Shown: one piece after another, positions 1 to 8,900 of the stretch
Layout: every line of letters begins with the position of its first letter
How positions within the stretch are numbered: position 1 is the stretch's first letter
DNA from: Tigriopus japonicus
Taxonomy: Eukaryota > Arthropoda > Copepoda > Harpacticoida > Harpacticidae
Assembly (NCBI GenBank): GCA_010645155.1
Contig: CM021320.1
Location: 4,002,805-4,066,804 of the forward strand
Direction: 5' to 3'
Length of the DNA: 64,000 nucleotides
Made by a program: the position numbers and the translations under genes
Notes under the pieces: generated by a model
Told to the model about the DNA's origin: nothing
The model's input: the letters and a program-made list of their open reading frames with translations, nothing else
Database searches by the model: none

Positions 1-1719
1 AACTAAGCATTTGTTAAGGTTTCTAAGGTCAATGGTGATTCTTATTTCTCCGTTATCTTTTGGAGCTACCTGGATATTGCTTACCCATGGTGATGGACCT
101 TCGTGAGGCTCTATGATGTCATCCAGCAGCATCTGTTGGATTGCCCGTTCCACTTTAGCTTTCAGGTGAAAAGGTTCATACCGTGGGGCACATGCCACTG
201 GTTTGGGGTTGTCAACCAAATGAAGTTCCACCTCATGTCCTTTGAGGAGTCCCACTCCTTGGAAAACAGGTCGAAATTTGCCTTTTTGAATGTTCTCCCG
301 AAATGGTTCGCTTGCTTGGATGGCTTGGAATGTGTTCTGATCCAGTTCGCGGTTGAAGCGTGGAAGGTTGATTGTCAGAATTCCAAGAGCGACACAGGTG
401 TCGCAAGATATCAGTGGTACCATCGGGCGTGACGGCGTGTCCTCCACAACATACCACTTCGTCGCAAGCGTTATCTCACCCCATGTGACATCGGCTGTCC
501 CCACACCTATTGGAAGGATTGGATCCGATGATGCGCCGTATGGTTTGATTCGAACCTTCGTTGGTTTGAGAGCGTTTAGTAACGACTTTGGTGACAGTCT
601 CATAGGGATGACATTGATTTGCGCTCCCGAATCTGCAACCCCTGTTAGCTGAGTGCCGTTTAGTTGAAGGTGAACCTGGGGTGACGATGTAGATTGTAGG
701 TTGTGTGTTCGTACCATAAAGGCTCGGAGATAATGGGCTTCCTCTTCTGATGAGGTTCCGCCATCTTCTTCACCTGGCGCGTCATCGTGGACAGTTGTGG
801 TCGTTCTTACTTGTTTGGAACGTTTGGTAAAAGTCTTAGGCCGCACTGGTTGGTGTCCTCGTTGCCCCGGTTGGGTTGGGTTAGTTTGAGTTTGGGAACT
901 CTTGCATATGATTGCAAAGTGTCCCAGCTTGTTGCACTTCGAGCAGGTTTTGTTCTTAGCTGGACAGATCTCAGCGGGATGCCAATCTCTGGATCCACAC
1001 CGCATGCACCTGGATTGACTTGTTCTTGAGCCCAACTTACGTCGTGAGGTTTTTGAATAAGGTCCGGACATCTTCATGACGTCAAAGTCCCTCTCCGAGG
1101 AGAAGACGGTTACTCCATTTGTTACTGAGTTTGAAGCGACAGCAGAGTCTTCAAACAACATCCCGTTTTTCACAATCTCATCATAGGTCCAGTTCTTTTG
1201 AATTGTGGCATCCCGGAGATTGCGATCAGACGTACCAAGGACAAGTTGAATTTTCGCTCCAAGCATGACGGGATTTCGCTCGTTGAAGTCCTCTTTGTCG
1301 AAGCCACACAACGCAGCCTGTCTGCGACACCGTTCAGCAAACTTTGAGATTGGTTCACCAGGTTCTTGGGCCAAGGCTCTAAGTTGGACGATGGCTTGCC
1401 ATCGCGAAGACTTTGGTTGATAATGGCGTTTTAATGATTGTACGATCACGTCAAACGTCTTCGAGTCATCTGTTCGTGCATTGGGACACAGTGCCTCAAC
1501 ATCATCGAGCCCATTCTCACCGATAAACCAAAGTAGCTTCTTTTTCTTTGCTTTAGCATATCTCACTTTGGCTGGCTCGTCATTTGGCGATGGTTCCTCA
1601 AGGATATGGTCTATGAAAATTTCGAATCGTTCTATCCATTTGTCGAATGCAGCGCCAACATCAGTTCCAAATTCACTTGGGTTGAATGGTAGAGGTCCAT
1701 TAGAAGGCAGGGGGTCCAT
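1..1719 (-). CDS. Gypsy gag-protease-reverse transcriptase polyprotein, partial (C-terminus off the left edge)
   Basis: The open frame starts with ATG at 1719-1717 and is unbroken for 573 codons to the edge. Residues 1 to about 230 are a gag-like region with a Trp-rich start (KWIERF) and a basic K-rich patch (AKAKKKK). Two zinc knuckles follow: C238-x2-C241-x5-H247-x4-C252, slightly irregular, and C259-x2-C262-x4-H267-x4-C272, the canonical spacing. A linker rich in T, Q and E leads to the aspartic protease with the motif DSGAQ, catalytic Asp at residue 363. From about residue 500 comes the RT N-terminus (EPHEGPSPW, then RITIDLRNLN), matching the Gypsy pattern of a PSxSPW-like motif followed by the first RT block. 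Gag and pol are fused in one frame, so no frameshift is needed. The start was chosen because it is the first ATG after the primer binding site, 12 nt away. Confidence 0.88.
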   Translation of the reverse strand, partial: MDPLPSNGPLPFNPSEFGTDVGAAFDKWIERFEIFIDHILEEPSPNDEPAKVRYAKAKKKKLLWFIGENGLDDVEALCPNARTDDSKTFDVIVQSLKRHYQPKSSRWQAIVQLRALAQEPGEPISKFAERCRRQAALCGFDKEDFNERNPVMLGAKIQLVLGTSDRNLRDATIQKNWTYDEIVKNGMLFEDSAVASNSVTNGVTVFSSERDFDVMKMSGPYSKTSRRKLGSRTSQSRCMRCGSRDWHPAEICPAKNKTCSKCNKLGHFAIICKSSQTQTNPTQPGQRGHQPVRPKTFTKRSKQVRTTTTVHDDAPGEEDGGTSSEEEAHYLRAFMVRTHNLQSTSSPQVHLQLNGTQLTGVADSGAQINVIPMRLSPKSLLNALKPTKVRIKPYGASSDPILPIGVGTADVTWGEITLATKWYVVEDTPSRPMVPLISCDTCVALGILTINLPRFNRELDQNTFQAIQASEPFRENIQKGKFRPVFQGVGLLKGHEVELHLVDNPKPVACAPRYEPFHLKAKVERAIQQMLLDDIIEPHEGPSPWVSNIQVAPKDNGEIRITIDLRNLNKCLV

Positions 1720-1730
1720 ATTGGTTGCGT

Positions 1731-1743
1731 GGGGTCGTCGCCA
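1731..1743 (-). promoter_or_regulatory. Putative primer binding site of the Gypsy element
   Basis: On the minus strand this reads TGGCGACGACCCC, immediately before the gag ATG. TGGCGACGA is the complement of the 3' end expected for a eukaryotic tRNA-Ser(GCU) with CCA added (from general knowledge of that tRNA's acceptor stem), with a mismatch after nine bases. Priming by tRNA-Ser is therefore an inference. A TATA-like stretch (CAAATATATG, minus strand, 1791-1800) lies about 50 nt upstream and could be the LTR promoter. Confidence 0.5.
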
Positions 1744-1979
1744 CCTCTGTCAGCCAGTAAAACAACGCCGGTTTTGAGGTTAAGAACCTACATATATTTG
1801 AGTACGAGAATATAATAATCGAAATAAGGATATGTGGTATTATCAATATTACCCCCAGCCTTTGTCTCAGACGTCCGATCGGGAATCGCGAGCTAGGAAG
1901 ACTGACATTGTAGTGCGTTAGGGTAGAGGGGCTAATTGGTATTTTGAGGGATTTTGCTGTGGTCAGTCGCGATGTATTA

Positions 1980-2534
1980 CCTAATACCAAACATTACCCA
2001 CGGAAGATGATGAGACCAATGAGGGCCGGCCAGACGGGCGCGGAGAATATCTTTCATTTATCTATGTAAACGTTCCACGAGACAATTTGATTGGGGATGA
2101 TAGGACGTGGTGTGTTGGAGTTTGGTGCCCAACATTATCGAGAGCTCATGCCACAATGATGAAGTAAATTGCGCTCCTCTATCGGTAATTATGGTCTCGG
2201 GAAGACCAAACCGACAAATCCATCCCGTTAGCAGGGCACGAGCACAAGACAGAGCCGTGATATCGGTTAAAGGAATGGCCTCTGGCCAACGGCTGAACCG
2301 ATCAATGATAGTGAATATGTACTTGTGTCCGGCAGACACATCTAAAGGTCCAACGATATCCACGTGAATCACTTGAAAGCGAGAGGAAGGCGTTTCCATG
2401 TGATCCACAGGGGCCTTAGTGTGACGAATGATTTTGCCCCGTTGGCAATCCGGACATTGGGCGGTCAATTGCGTTATATCCCGATTGAGACCGTGCCAAA
2501 CGAAATGCTTGGACACGAGTCTTTGAAATTGCAT
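1980..2534 (-). pseudogene. Gypsy integrase pseudogene (DDE core)
   Basis: The minus-strand frame from 2534 reads FVWHGLNRDI, then CPDCQRGK (second half of the HHCC zinc finger; the histidines are lost at the junction with gag). The catalytic core follows: VIHVDIVGPL (first Asp), TIITDRGAQFTS (second Asp) and NCLVERLHR (Glu), with exactly 35 residues between the second Asp and the Glu, the classic D,D-35-E spacing. A TAA at 2058-2060 interrupts it, but the same frame goes on as MKDILRARLAGPHW and LPWVMFGIR, still good integrase, before a stop at 1977-1979. The usual Gly in the PQSNGLVER-type motif is Cys here. It is non-functional as it stands. Confidence 0.82.
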
Positions 2535-2539
2535 TTATG

Positions 2540-3070
2540 CCTGGCGGACGAGTCGAGATGTACTTGTCAGCAGCCAATGCCAATTCTCGAGGTGAAAAAT
2601 TGTCCATGTTGGGAATCAGGTGAGTCCTTATGTCCTCAGGAAGTTGATCCATAAAAAGGGTCTTGAATAAAAAAACATCCTTCGTGATCACCAAGCAGGG
2701 CGAGCATCTCATCCATGAGTTCCGAAGGCATCCGATCACCAAGTGGAGACACCCGGATTAAACACTGACCTCTTTGGTAAGAAGATAAGGTGTAGGATGA
2801 AAGTAATCGTTCCTTCAATGTAGAGTATCGGGTGCCTGTCGGTGGTGGGTGAGTGAGGAGATCCACGATTCTTTTGGCGATGGATTAATCCAATGCATGA
2901 TGGTACTTCGTCTCGTCCGTGGAAATACCTATAACTGCAAACTGGGATTCAGCTTGAGTAAACCACACGATGGGAGATTCCGGCCAGAACGTTGGCAACT
3001 TCACCGTGGTTCGATTTAGCGCAAGAGTGGATGAATCGTCATCCAATGACTCCTTGATCGGTGTTGCCAT
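2540..3070 (-). pseudogene. Gypsy gag pseudogene
   Basis: Starts with ATG at 3070-3068 (MATPIKES). The motif LPTFWPESPIVWFTQAESQF is typical of arthropod Gypsy gag (LPxFWPxxPxxWFxQxExQF), followed by a KYHHALD block and then LLTHPPPTGTRYSTLKERL. Breaks seen: an in-frame TAA at 2885-2887, and a frame change at a run of seven A (2669-2675), after which the gag reading resumes as KTLFMDQLPEDIRTHLI and then ELALAADKY. No zinc knuckle is reached, because the reading switches to integrase at about 2540. The homopolymer shift could be a real mutation or an assembly error; the nonsense codon is independent of it. Confidence 0.75.
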
Positions 3071-3116
3071 AACCGGTGCAAGAGTGTCACAACTTGACGA
3101 GCTGTTGGTTGAAAAA

Positions 3117-3131
3117 CGTCTGGGGTCACCA
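3117..3131 (-). promoter_or_regulatory. Primer-binding-like site of the Gypsy remnant
   Basis: Minus strand TGGTGACCCCAGACG, 46 nt upstream of the remnant's gag ATG. TGGTGACCCC is a common primer binding site start in arthropod Gypsy elements. It differs from the site of the neighbouring element (TGGCGACGACC), so the two copies belong to different families. Confidence 0.4.
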
Positions 3132-4582
3132 ATGAAGCGCTCGAAATAAATACTGAAATGTTCTCGTTTTCGTATATTCTGATCAAATGCCAAATTTCAA
3201 TTTGAGATAAATATCGGAAACCAGATTAAGAGCAAAGCGTTAATTGAGAGACTTGAGTTTCTAACCTCTCGTAAGAAAATGTTTTGAGCTCATTCTTTCA
3301 CCTAGAAAAATTTTGGCGACCTTCTGCTCGGTTTCAAACTTCGGAAAAAATATTTTGGGTCTGCAAATAAGCACGTAAAAGGCTTTAATACTGTATACTG
3401 TCGCTTCCTCTTTCTCATTATTTACTCCTTTCAAATCAATTGTGGTTTGCTATATCCCTTTGTCCCTGAATGCAATGGGTAAGTTTGCTATCAAAAAGGA
3501 TAGCAATCGGTAAGGACTTAAAAGGGGCTCGACGATATTATTTTGAACCATGGTCTCTGCTGTAGATATTTGGCTCTCCAGGTAGTAGGGGTTACCTCGT
3601 GGAGGGACTTTAAAAGGCTTGGCATTTGGTATTAACATGCCACCCACTTAACATATTTTTAAGTTCATAAGTAGGTCGATAACTTGGTATTGATCCACGA
3701 CCAGTTTGAATCAAACTAAATTAACTCAGGTATGGCAAACTGAAATCCCCCTTAAGGTTGAGACGGGAGTTGAGAGCCTTCATTCGAGACTTTCGGGGTT
3801 GCGGGAGCGAGTTCTCCTCTTTGCGTGATTCTGCCTTTCTCCAAGTTATTTCATAAGTTAACATGCAACCGTTCTTTAAAAATCCTTGTTATTTTATAAA
3901 TCTCATCCCTTGCAAAGCTAATAAGAACACGACTGCCATTTAAAGGAAATGTCAAATTGGCATTTCAGTGAAAAAAAAACGAGCCCAATTTGAAATTGAG
4001 CGAGTCATTCAAATGCATTTTTGAATGGAAGAACTGGAAATACCTTTGGACAACATCTCTGATTTGCAATACTTACAACTTTCGAGCCCATTTAAATCAT
4101 GAGAAAATTCTAAACCATGAGAATTAAAAATGATTTAAGAAAAAAGTCTTGGCACTTTTAAAATTCCAATAAACATTGATCTGGTTTCAAGTCGTCGATC
4201 TTTTTGATTTGATTAAGATTCGCTTGGGTAAACGAAATTTCAAAGTTCGTTTGGCAAATGACAAAATGGCGTCCAGACGTTAATTTTCAGTTTGAATGCA
4301 GAATATCTAAACTAGAGTTACCGTTTTTTGGCTAATTTTTGTCAAAAAACTATGATTTTTGAAAAAGGGACAATGCAAAAACAAATAAAGATGTCCCATC
4401 GTTGACATTACACAAATGAGATCGAAAAACTTCATGAGGTGTTGTAAATTTGAGGATCAACCGCCATTCAAAGTTGGATGACAAATTCGGCGAGGCTTCT
4501 TTAACAGAAAGCTAAAATGCATCTCTCTTATTTGTCCTCAAATCAAATAAACGTATCCAAATGCAACGAATTTCAAGCATAC
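3132..4582. other. AT-rich non-coding stretch, probably hexokinase intron
   Basis: Apart from the weak RT-like fragment at 3450-3647, only AT-rich sequence with no coherent reading frame was seen. It should hold the next hexokinase exon on the minus strand (with a WGAFG-type motif) if that intron were short, but no such motif was found. Part of 3132-3400 may be LTR of the Gypsy remnant. Confidence 0.5.
3450..3647 (-). pseudogene. Possible fragment of the RT N-terminus of another Gypsy-like element
   Basis: A short open frame reads AKPFKVPPRGNPYYLESQ and later MVQNNIVEPLLSPY. This resembles the Gypsy/Pao pattern before RT block 1 (proline- and arginine-rich segment, then a methionine and a ValGluPro-type segment followed by SPY). 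It then loses similarity and ends at a stop. No flanking domains were seen. The match is short and could be chance. Confidence 0.25.
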
Positions 4583-5019
4583 CTAACCATTCACCCACCT
4601 TTTCCAAATCTTCAAGGTAACACGCGTTTGTGCCTGTCCCAATAATAAGGCCAATCCGGCAGTTGTGGTTTTTCCAAGCGCAAGACATGAGGCATCCTGT
4701 GGTGTCATTCAAAATGGCTGCCACATCAACATGGATGTCGTTTCGCTTGTTAATGGCAGTCTTTAACAACGTCACCACATCTTCGCCTTCTACTCCTTTG
4801 CAACTGAATCCCTTGGTCCACGAGATCAATTCACCGACAGCCAGACCTTTTTGCTTGCAAGGAAAGCTGAAAGTGAATCCTAAGGGAAGGATTTCCTTGT
4901 CAATCTTACGGTCCTTGGCAAAATTTGCCAAGCACGAGGCAATATGATCAAACAAATCTTCGCCAGACCCTGTCATCAGCTCTTGGCTGATAGCATAGAC
5001 TTCATTATCCATTTCGAAC
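4583..5019 (-). CDS. Hexokinase, second visible coding exon
   Basis: Hexokinase phosphorylates glucose to glucose-6-phosphate with ATP in the cytosol, the first step of glycolysis. This exon follows a clean acceptor (TTTTTTTACAG at 5030-5020) and joins in frame to the upstream exon, completing a Lys codon. Seen here, numbering from the upstream ATG: the hexokinase signature LGFTFSFP (250-257) with SWTKGF (270-275); the catalytic Asp in ILNDTTG (Asp309); and the nucleotide-binding GTGTNACYLE (from 331). The exon ends either at 4583 (TTAG followed by GTATGC) or at 4599 (AAAAG followed by GTGGGT); both are possible donors. The next conserved block of the family, an (I/M)NxEWGAFG motif, and the whole C-terminal half were not found downstream. 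Confidence 0.88.
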
Positions 5020-5307
5020 CTGTAAAAAAATTCAAAACCTTGGTTTTTATCCTGAGCTTCTAACAAAAGAATGAAAATAGAAGCTTCGGATATGTGTTGC
5101 TTGAAAAACATGTTTGTACTGCTTATGCTTCATTTCATGGGCTATCAAGTGAACAGGAAAGCTTGTAGGTAATTGCATATCTCGAGTTCGTTCAAACAGG
5201 AAAACAAGGGGTGGCTACTGGAAATCAATACCAGTGAAATAAGATAAGGAGACAAAACACGACAATGAAGAGTAGAAAGGATGCTCTAACAAGTCAAGAT
5301 AACTCAC
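5020..5307 (-). other. Hexokinase intron, 288 bp
   Basis: Donor GTGAGT and acceptor TTTTTTTACAG on the minus strand. Exon joining completes a Lys codon and keeps the frame. No other feature was seen inside. Confidence 0.85.
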
Positions 5308-5918
5308 TTCTCATTCTCTCCAATTTCAATTAATACAACCCGAAAGTTGGTTCCTCCCAAATCCAGGGCCAAGAATTTTCCACATTCATGTCCACTAGGC
5401 AACTCACGAACGTAAGTGGGAAAACATTTCACAGAGGCCTGATCATGGGTTTTCTTGTCCAGTCCTTTTTCAATAGCTGCCCTCAGGCGTTGCTCCATTT
5501 GTGAGATATGGTCGTTGTTGATGACCAAATCACGACAATAATCCTCAATCTTCCGTCGGCGACTATTCACGGTCACCGGTTCGTAGGATTGAACCAACAC
5601 GGCCGCAGATTGCTTCCTTTTGCTTCGAATGCACACATCACCTTCCAACTTGGCAAATTCTGGCCGTTCTGCAATGGACTCCCTCAAGGCAGCAAGCTCG
5701 CGATCCTTGCAATGAAGCTCTTCCTCTAAACTGGCAATCTTCTGTTCGAGACTCATCTTGTAATTGTTATTAAAGTTGTTGTTATTAGGTAGGGAATATC
5801 CTTGCATGCGATTTGTCACACCAGTAGAGTTCTCTTGACAAGGGCCAGTGTTGTCAGTGCAAACACCACCTGAAGACTGAGAACGATTGCACACTACAGT
5901 GCTGGCAGCTTGGCCCAT
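5308..5918 (-). CDS. Hexokinase, N-terminal exon with unusual coiled-coil extension
   Basis: A single open frame from ATG (5918-5916) to the donor GTGAGT at 5307; the joined phase is correct. Residues about 120-204 are hexokinase: KIEDYCRDLVINNDHISQ, KCFPTYVRELP, then the phosphate-1 motif LALDLGGTNFRVV (183-195). Residues 1-110 are not typical of short animal hexokinases. They comprise MGQAAS (fits the N-myristoylation pattern MGxxxS), an Asn-rich stretch (45-52), a predicted coiled coil with heptad Leu/Ile at 57, 61, 64, 68, 75, 78 and 82, and a basic patch RSKRKQS (98-104). An upstream non-coding exon is possible, because the ATG is preceded by CAG after a weak pyrimidine tract. The alternative start Met55 would drop the myristoylation motif but keep the coiled coil. 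Confidence 0.85.
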
Positions 5919-8900
5919 CTGGTAGAATGAATCACTGACGAATGAAAATACGTGGAACACTTAGAATATCCTTTGAATTGTTTTCCTGAAAAGAATTACA
6001 AAAACAATGAAGAAGTCTTTCAGTACGAGTATGATTGTGAATTGCCTAACATCGCAAGCAAGACTGAGACCAAATGACTGACAGAAGAAGGTATGATGTT
6101 GAAGTTCCGAATGGTCGGCCATACCATGCAACGCCTTGGCAGCCATTCATGCTGAGCTACTTTACCAGACATTCAGGAAAATGTACGTACGTACGTGGGC
6201 TGCAAGAGGGCCATTGAATAAGCTACAGCGAGGATATTGTAGTAGTTGCAAGCGATTTTCCAACTCAGACCACTCTAATTATCCTTGGGAATATATTGGA
6301 CGTCTCCCACTAGGTCAGGGGTTCCAAACCAAGGGAAGAATGACGGAGTTAATCTAAAGAGGAAAGAATTTCTGCCAAAAGCAAGTTCAATTCTTTTTCT
6401 CAAGGCCACCTTCAAAGCCTTTTGCTAAAAGACGGAAAAAGCAAACTAAATTAAGAAATTCTCAACAGGCTTTTTGCAAGTTAAAACATGCGTTGGGTAA
6501 AAAAGCAGCCATACTTTTAACAAACTTTTTTTTGCAAAAGGAGAGGGAAAGAATAGTATTAAATAATCTCTGAAAATGTGAAAAACTGATTTGGTTTGAG
6601 AACCCCTGCATTAAACAGCCACAACCACATGTTTCGTAAGGTAAAGAAGGGTGTTGGAGTACTCGTGAGTTTTTAGTCTTAGTAATAGAAAAGAGGTATT
6701 GGAGATGGAAAAATAATCTGTTAATGGCTAATATTTACTTTCAAACATCCAATGCCTGACTTTTAACAATATTAATTAAGCCTTTCCTTCTTTACTTGTT
6801 TCACACTAACAAAATGTTGGTAGCACCTAACGGTCAGTGGCCAGAAAGATCAATATCCTCATTTTGAACCGTAGTAAAGTTTGACTACTTGGAAAAGGTG
6901 AACCTTCATTGAACACCGGATATTTGAAGGCAATGATAAAAAGAGAGACAGAGGAAATAAGCAATAAATGTACTTGAAATGCCAAATTGGCATTTTGACG
7001 GGAATAACTATTCTTCCTTGTTTGTTCAAAATTCTTCCCAATGTGAGTGCAGAAAGTACAATTCCCGATAATTTGAAGTGGAGTTGAAAAAAGCATTATC
7101 TACTTATTTTTGATCGTGCAAATCCTCCAACAAGTGCTTGGTCCCCAACGCTTTCGGCCAAAATTTCGGTTTCGCTTAGCCTAACTGAAACCGAATGTGA
7201 TAGCAGACATGCACTATGAAGAATTGACTTTGAGGTTAAATCAAAGATTTTTGGTCAAAAATCCCACTAAAGAATATTACTTCCTAAATAAAGAACATGC
7301 TTTCTCAATCCCACAAGCAATTTGAATTTTATGATAGTTCAAGTGTGTACATGTGGTTTTGAAGTCAACATCTTTTGATTTCGAGTTAACACCGCTTTCG
7401 GTCCATCACTACTTTTAGCAAAAGATTAAACAATCAAATTTACTTCAGAGATTCCATCATGTCGTGATTCATAAATTTGATAACCCACCATTAACTGTCT
7501 CAGATTATGGAAGAAAGATCTGACGAAAGGGGGCAAAGGGGGTCTACAAATACGTGTTCGTCAGTTGCAAATCGTTTCACACTTGATAACCATGAATATT
7601 TTTTGTCAATAATTTCTGAAATCTAAGCTCGACATGCCATCTAAATTACAAGCAGTGTAAAAGAGCATGTGAAAAGGTTAAAAATTAAATTGAATCCTGA
7701 AATTGAAATTTGGTAAGTACACAATTTTTAACATGTACATATATCCGTTTGTATAACTAGACCGATAATAGACCGATAACTTAACAATTCCCTATCACAT
7801 TGGCATATCATATGCCTATCATTTTGGCTTCTCTGCAAAGTTCGATCTTATCATAGTCAAATCTTTGGAAAAATAAAGAAAATTTGGCCAAGGTTTCTCA
7901 ATGCGAGGGAGTGCTCACGACCATAAATAAAATGCTTGAGTTTGCCCACTTACGAGTAAAAATGTAAGCAGACATTTGAACACACTAAAAAAGTTCTTAG
8001 TGTTGCATATTTGTTGATTTGCTTGTCGCTTAAAACTATCACCGTAAATGTAACAACGCTTACATCGGTTGATAATTTGAGAGGTCCTTCTATTCTCAAC
8101 TGAAATCGATCTATTTTCGTCATCTGGTGCATGGGACTTTTTGGCCTGTTTTGGAGGAAGACAATTTTTATTTTGTCATTGTTGCAATCGTTCAATTAGT
8201 CCCTGAAGCGAAGAATTAATTGAATTTACAAATTTTTGTGAAGTCACGGATGCATTCAATATCTGTATGCACACTCTGTTAAGCTTTTATCAAAATTAGA
8301 AAAAAACAGTCTAGTGCTATCCGATCAAGTCTCTTTTCTGAACTCGATCGTCTGTTTCAACCAACAAATTAATCGTTTTGGACGGTCTTTGTTCGTTTTT
8401 TTTCATACCAAAATCTACAGGGTTGTTTTAGATTAAAGCTCCCAAACTTGACAGTAAACTATCACAAAACAAGACACTAAATAATTAGTGATCCAAATAA
8501 CTAAAAAAGCGTGTGGTATTTTCCAAACAGTTTGTTGCCGTCGTTTTAAGAATTATGGCAATTGTAGTATATCTGAAGTGCACGCAAAGTTAGGATATTT
8601 TTTGAAAATAGGGTGTACGTACCTCAGTTGGGTACTAAGAAAAACGAGATAATAAAACTGTTAATAAAATAAATAACGAAAAAAGGCCTTGTTTCAAAGT
8701 GAGAAAAATGCGCTCAACATTAAAATTTGATATCACTCAACCTACTCTCGAGTTGCAAAATTCGCCTTTGCTTTTTAACTACTTCCAATTTTCTTCTTAG
8801 TAGGATGTAGGATGGATGGGTTTTGAAAAAAACCACTTGATTTTTCGACTGGTTCAATAACTGTTAATTGATTTTTTAGAGTGTTTGCCTCCTCTTGACT

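Larger units (their letters stand above)
1..1985 (-). mobile_element. Ty3/Gypsy LTR retrotransposon, 5' part, running off the left edge
   Basis: The 5' half of a Gypsy-type element read on the minus strand: leader/LTR region (about 1745-1985), primer binding site (1731-1743), then gag, protease and the start of reverse transcriptase in one frame from 1719 to the window edge. The frame carries no stop over 573 codons, so the copy looks young. The LTR start cannot be fixed because the other LTR is outside the window. Its upstream end abuts the integrase end of an older Gypsy remnant at about 1980, which suggests insertion into, or joining to, that remnant. RNase H, integrase and the 3' LTR would lie left of position 1. 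Confidence 0.85.
1980..3131 (-). mobile_element. Degenerate Ty3/Gypsy remnant: gag joined to integrase, central pol deleted
   Basis: A second, unrelated Gypsy copy on the minus strand. It reads primer-binding-like site (3117-3131), gag (3070 to about 2540), then directly integrase (about 2534-1980). Protease, RT and RNase H, normally some 2 kb or more between them, are absent. Both parts carry in-frame stops and gag carries a frameshift, so it is dead. The downstream end stops inside the integrase domain next to the leader of the younger element. Confidence 0.8.

Noticed and set aside
5961..6146. Open frame just upstream of the hexokinase exon
   Set aside because: It is separated from the hexokinase frame by a stop, has no similarity to hexokinase N-termini, and is too short to judge. 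Treated as upstream non-coding.
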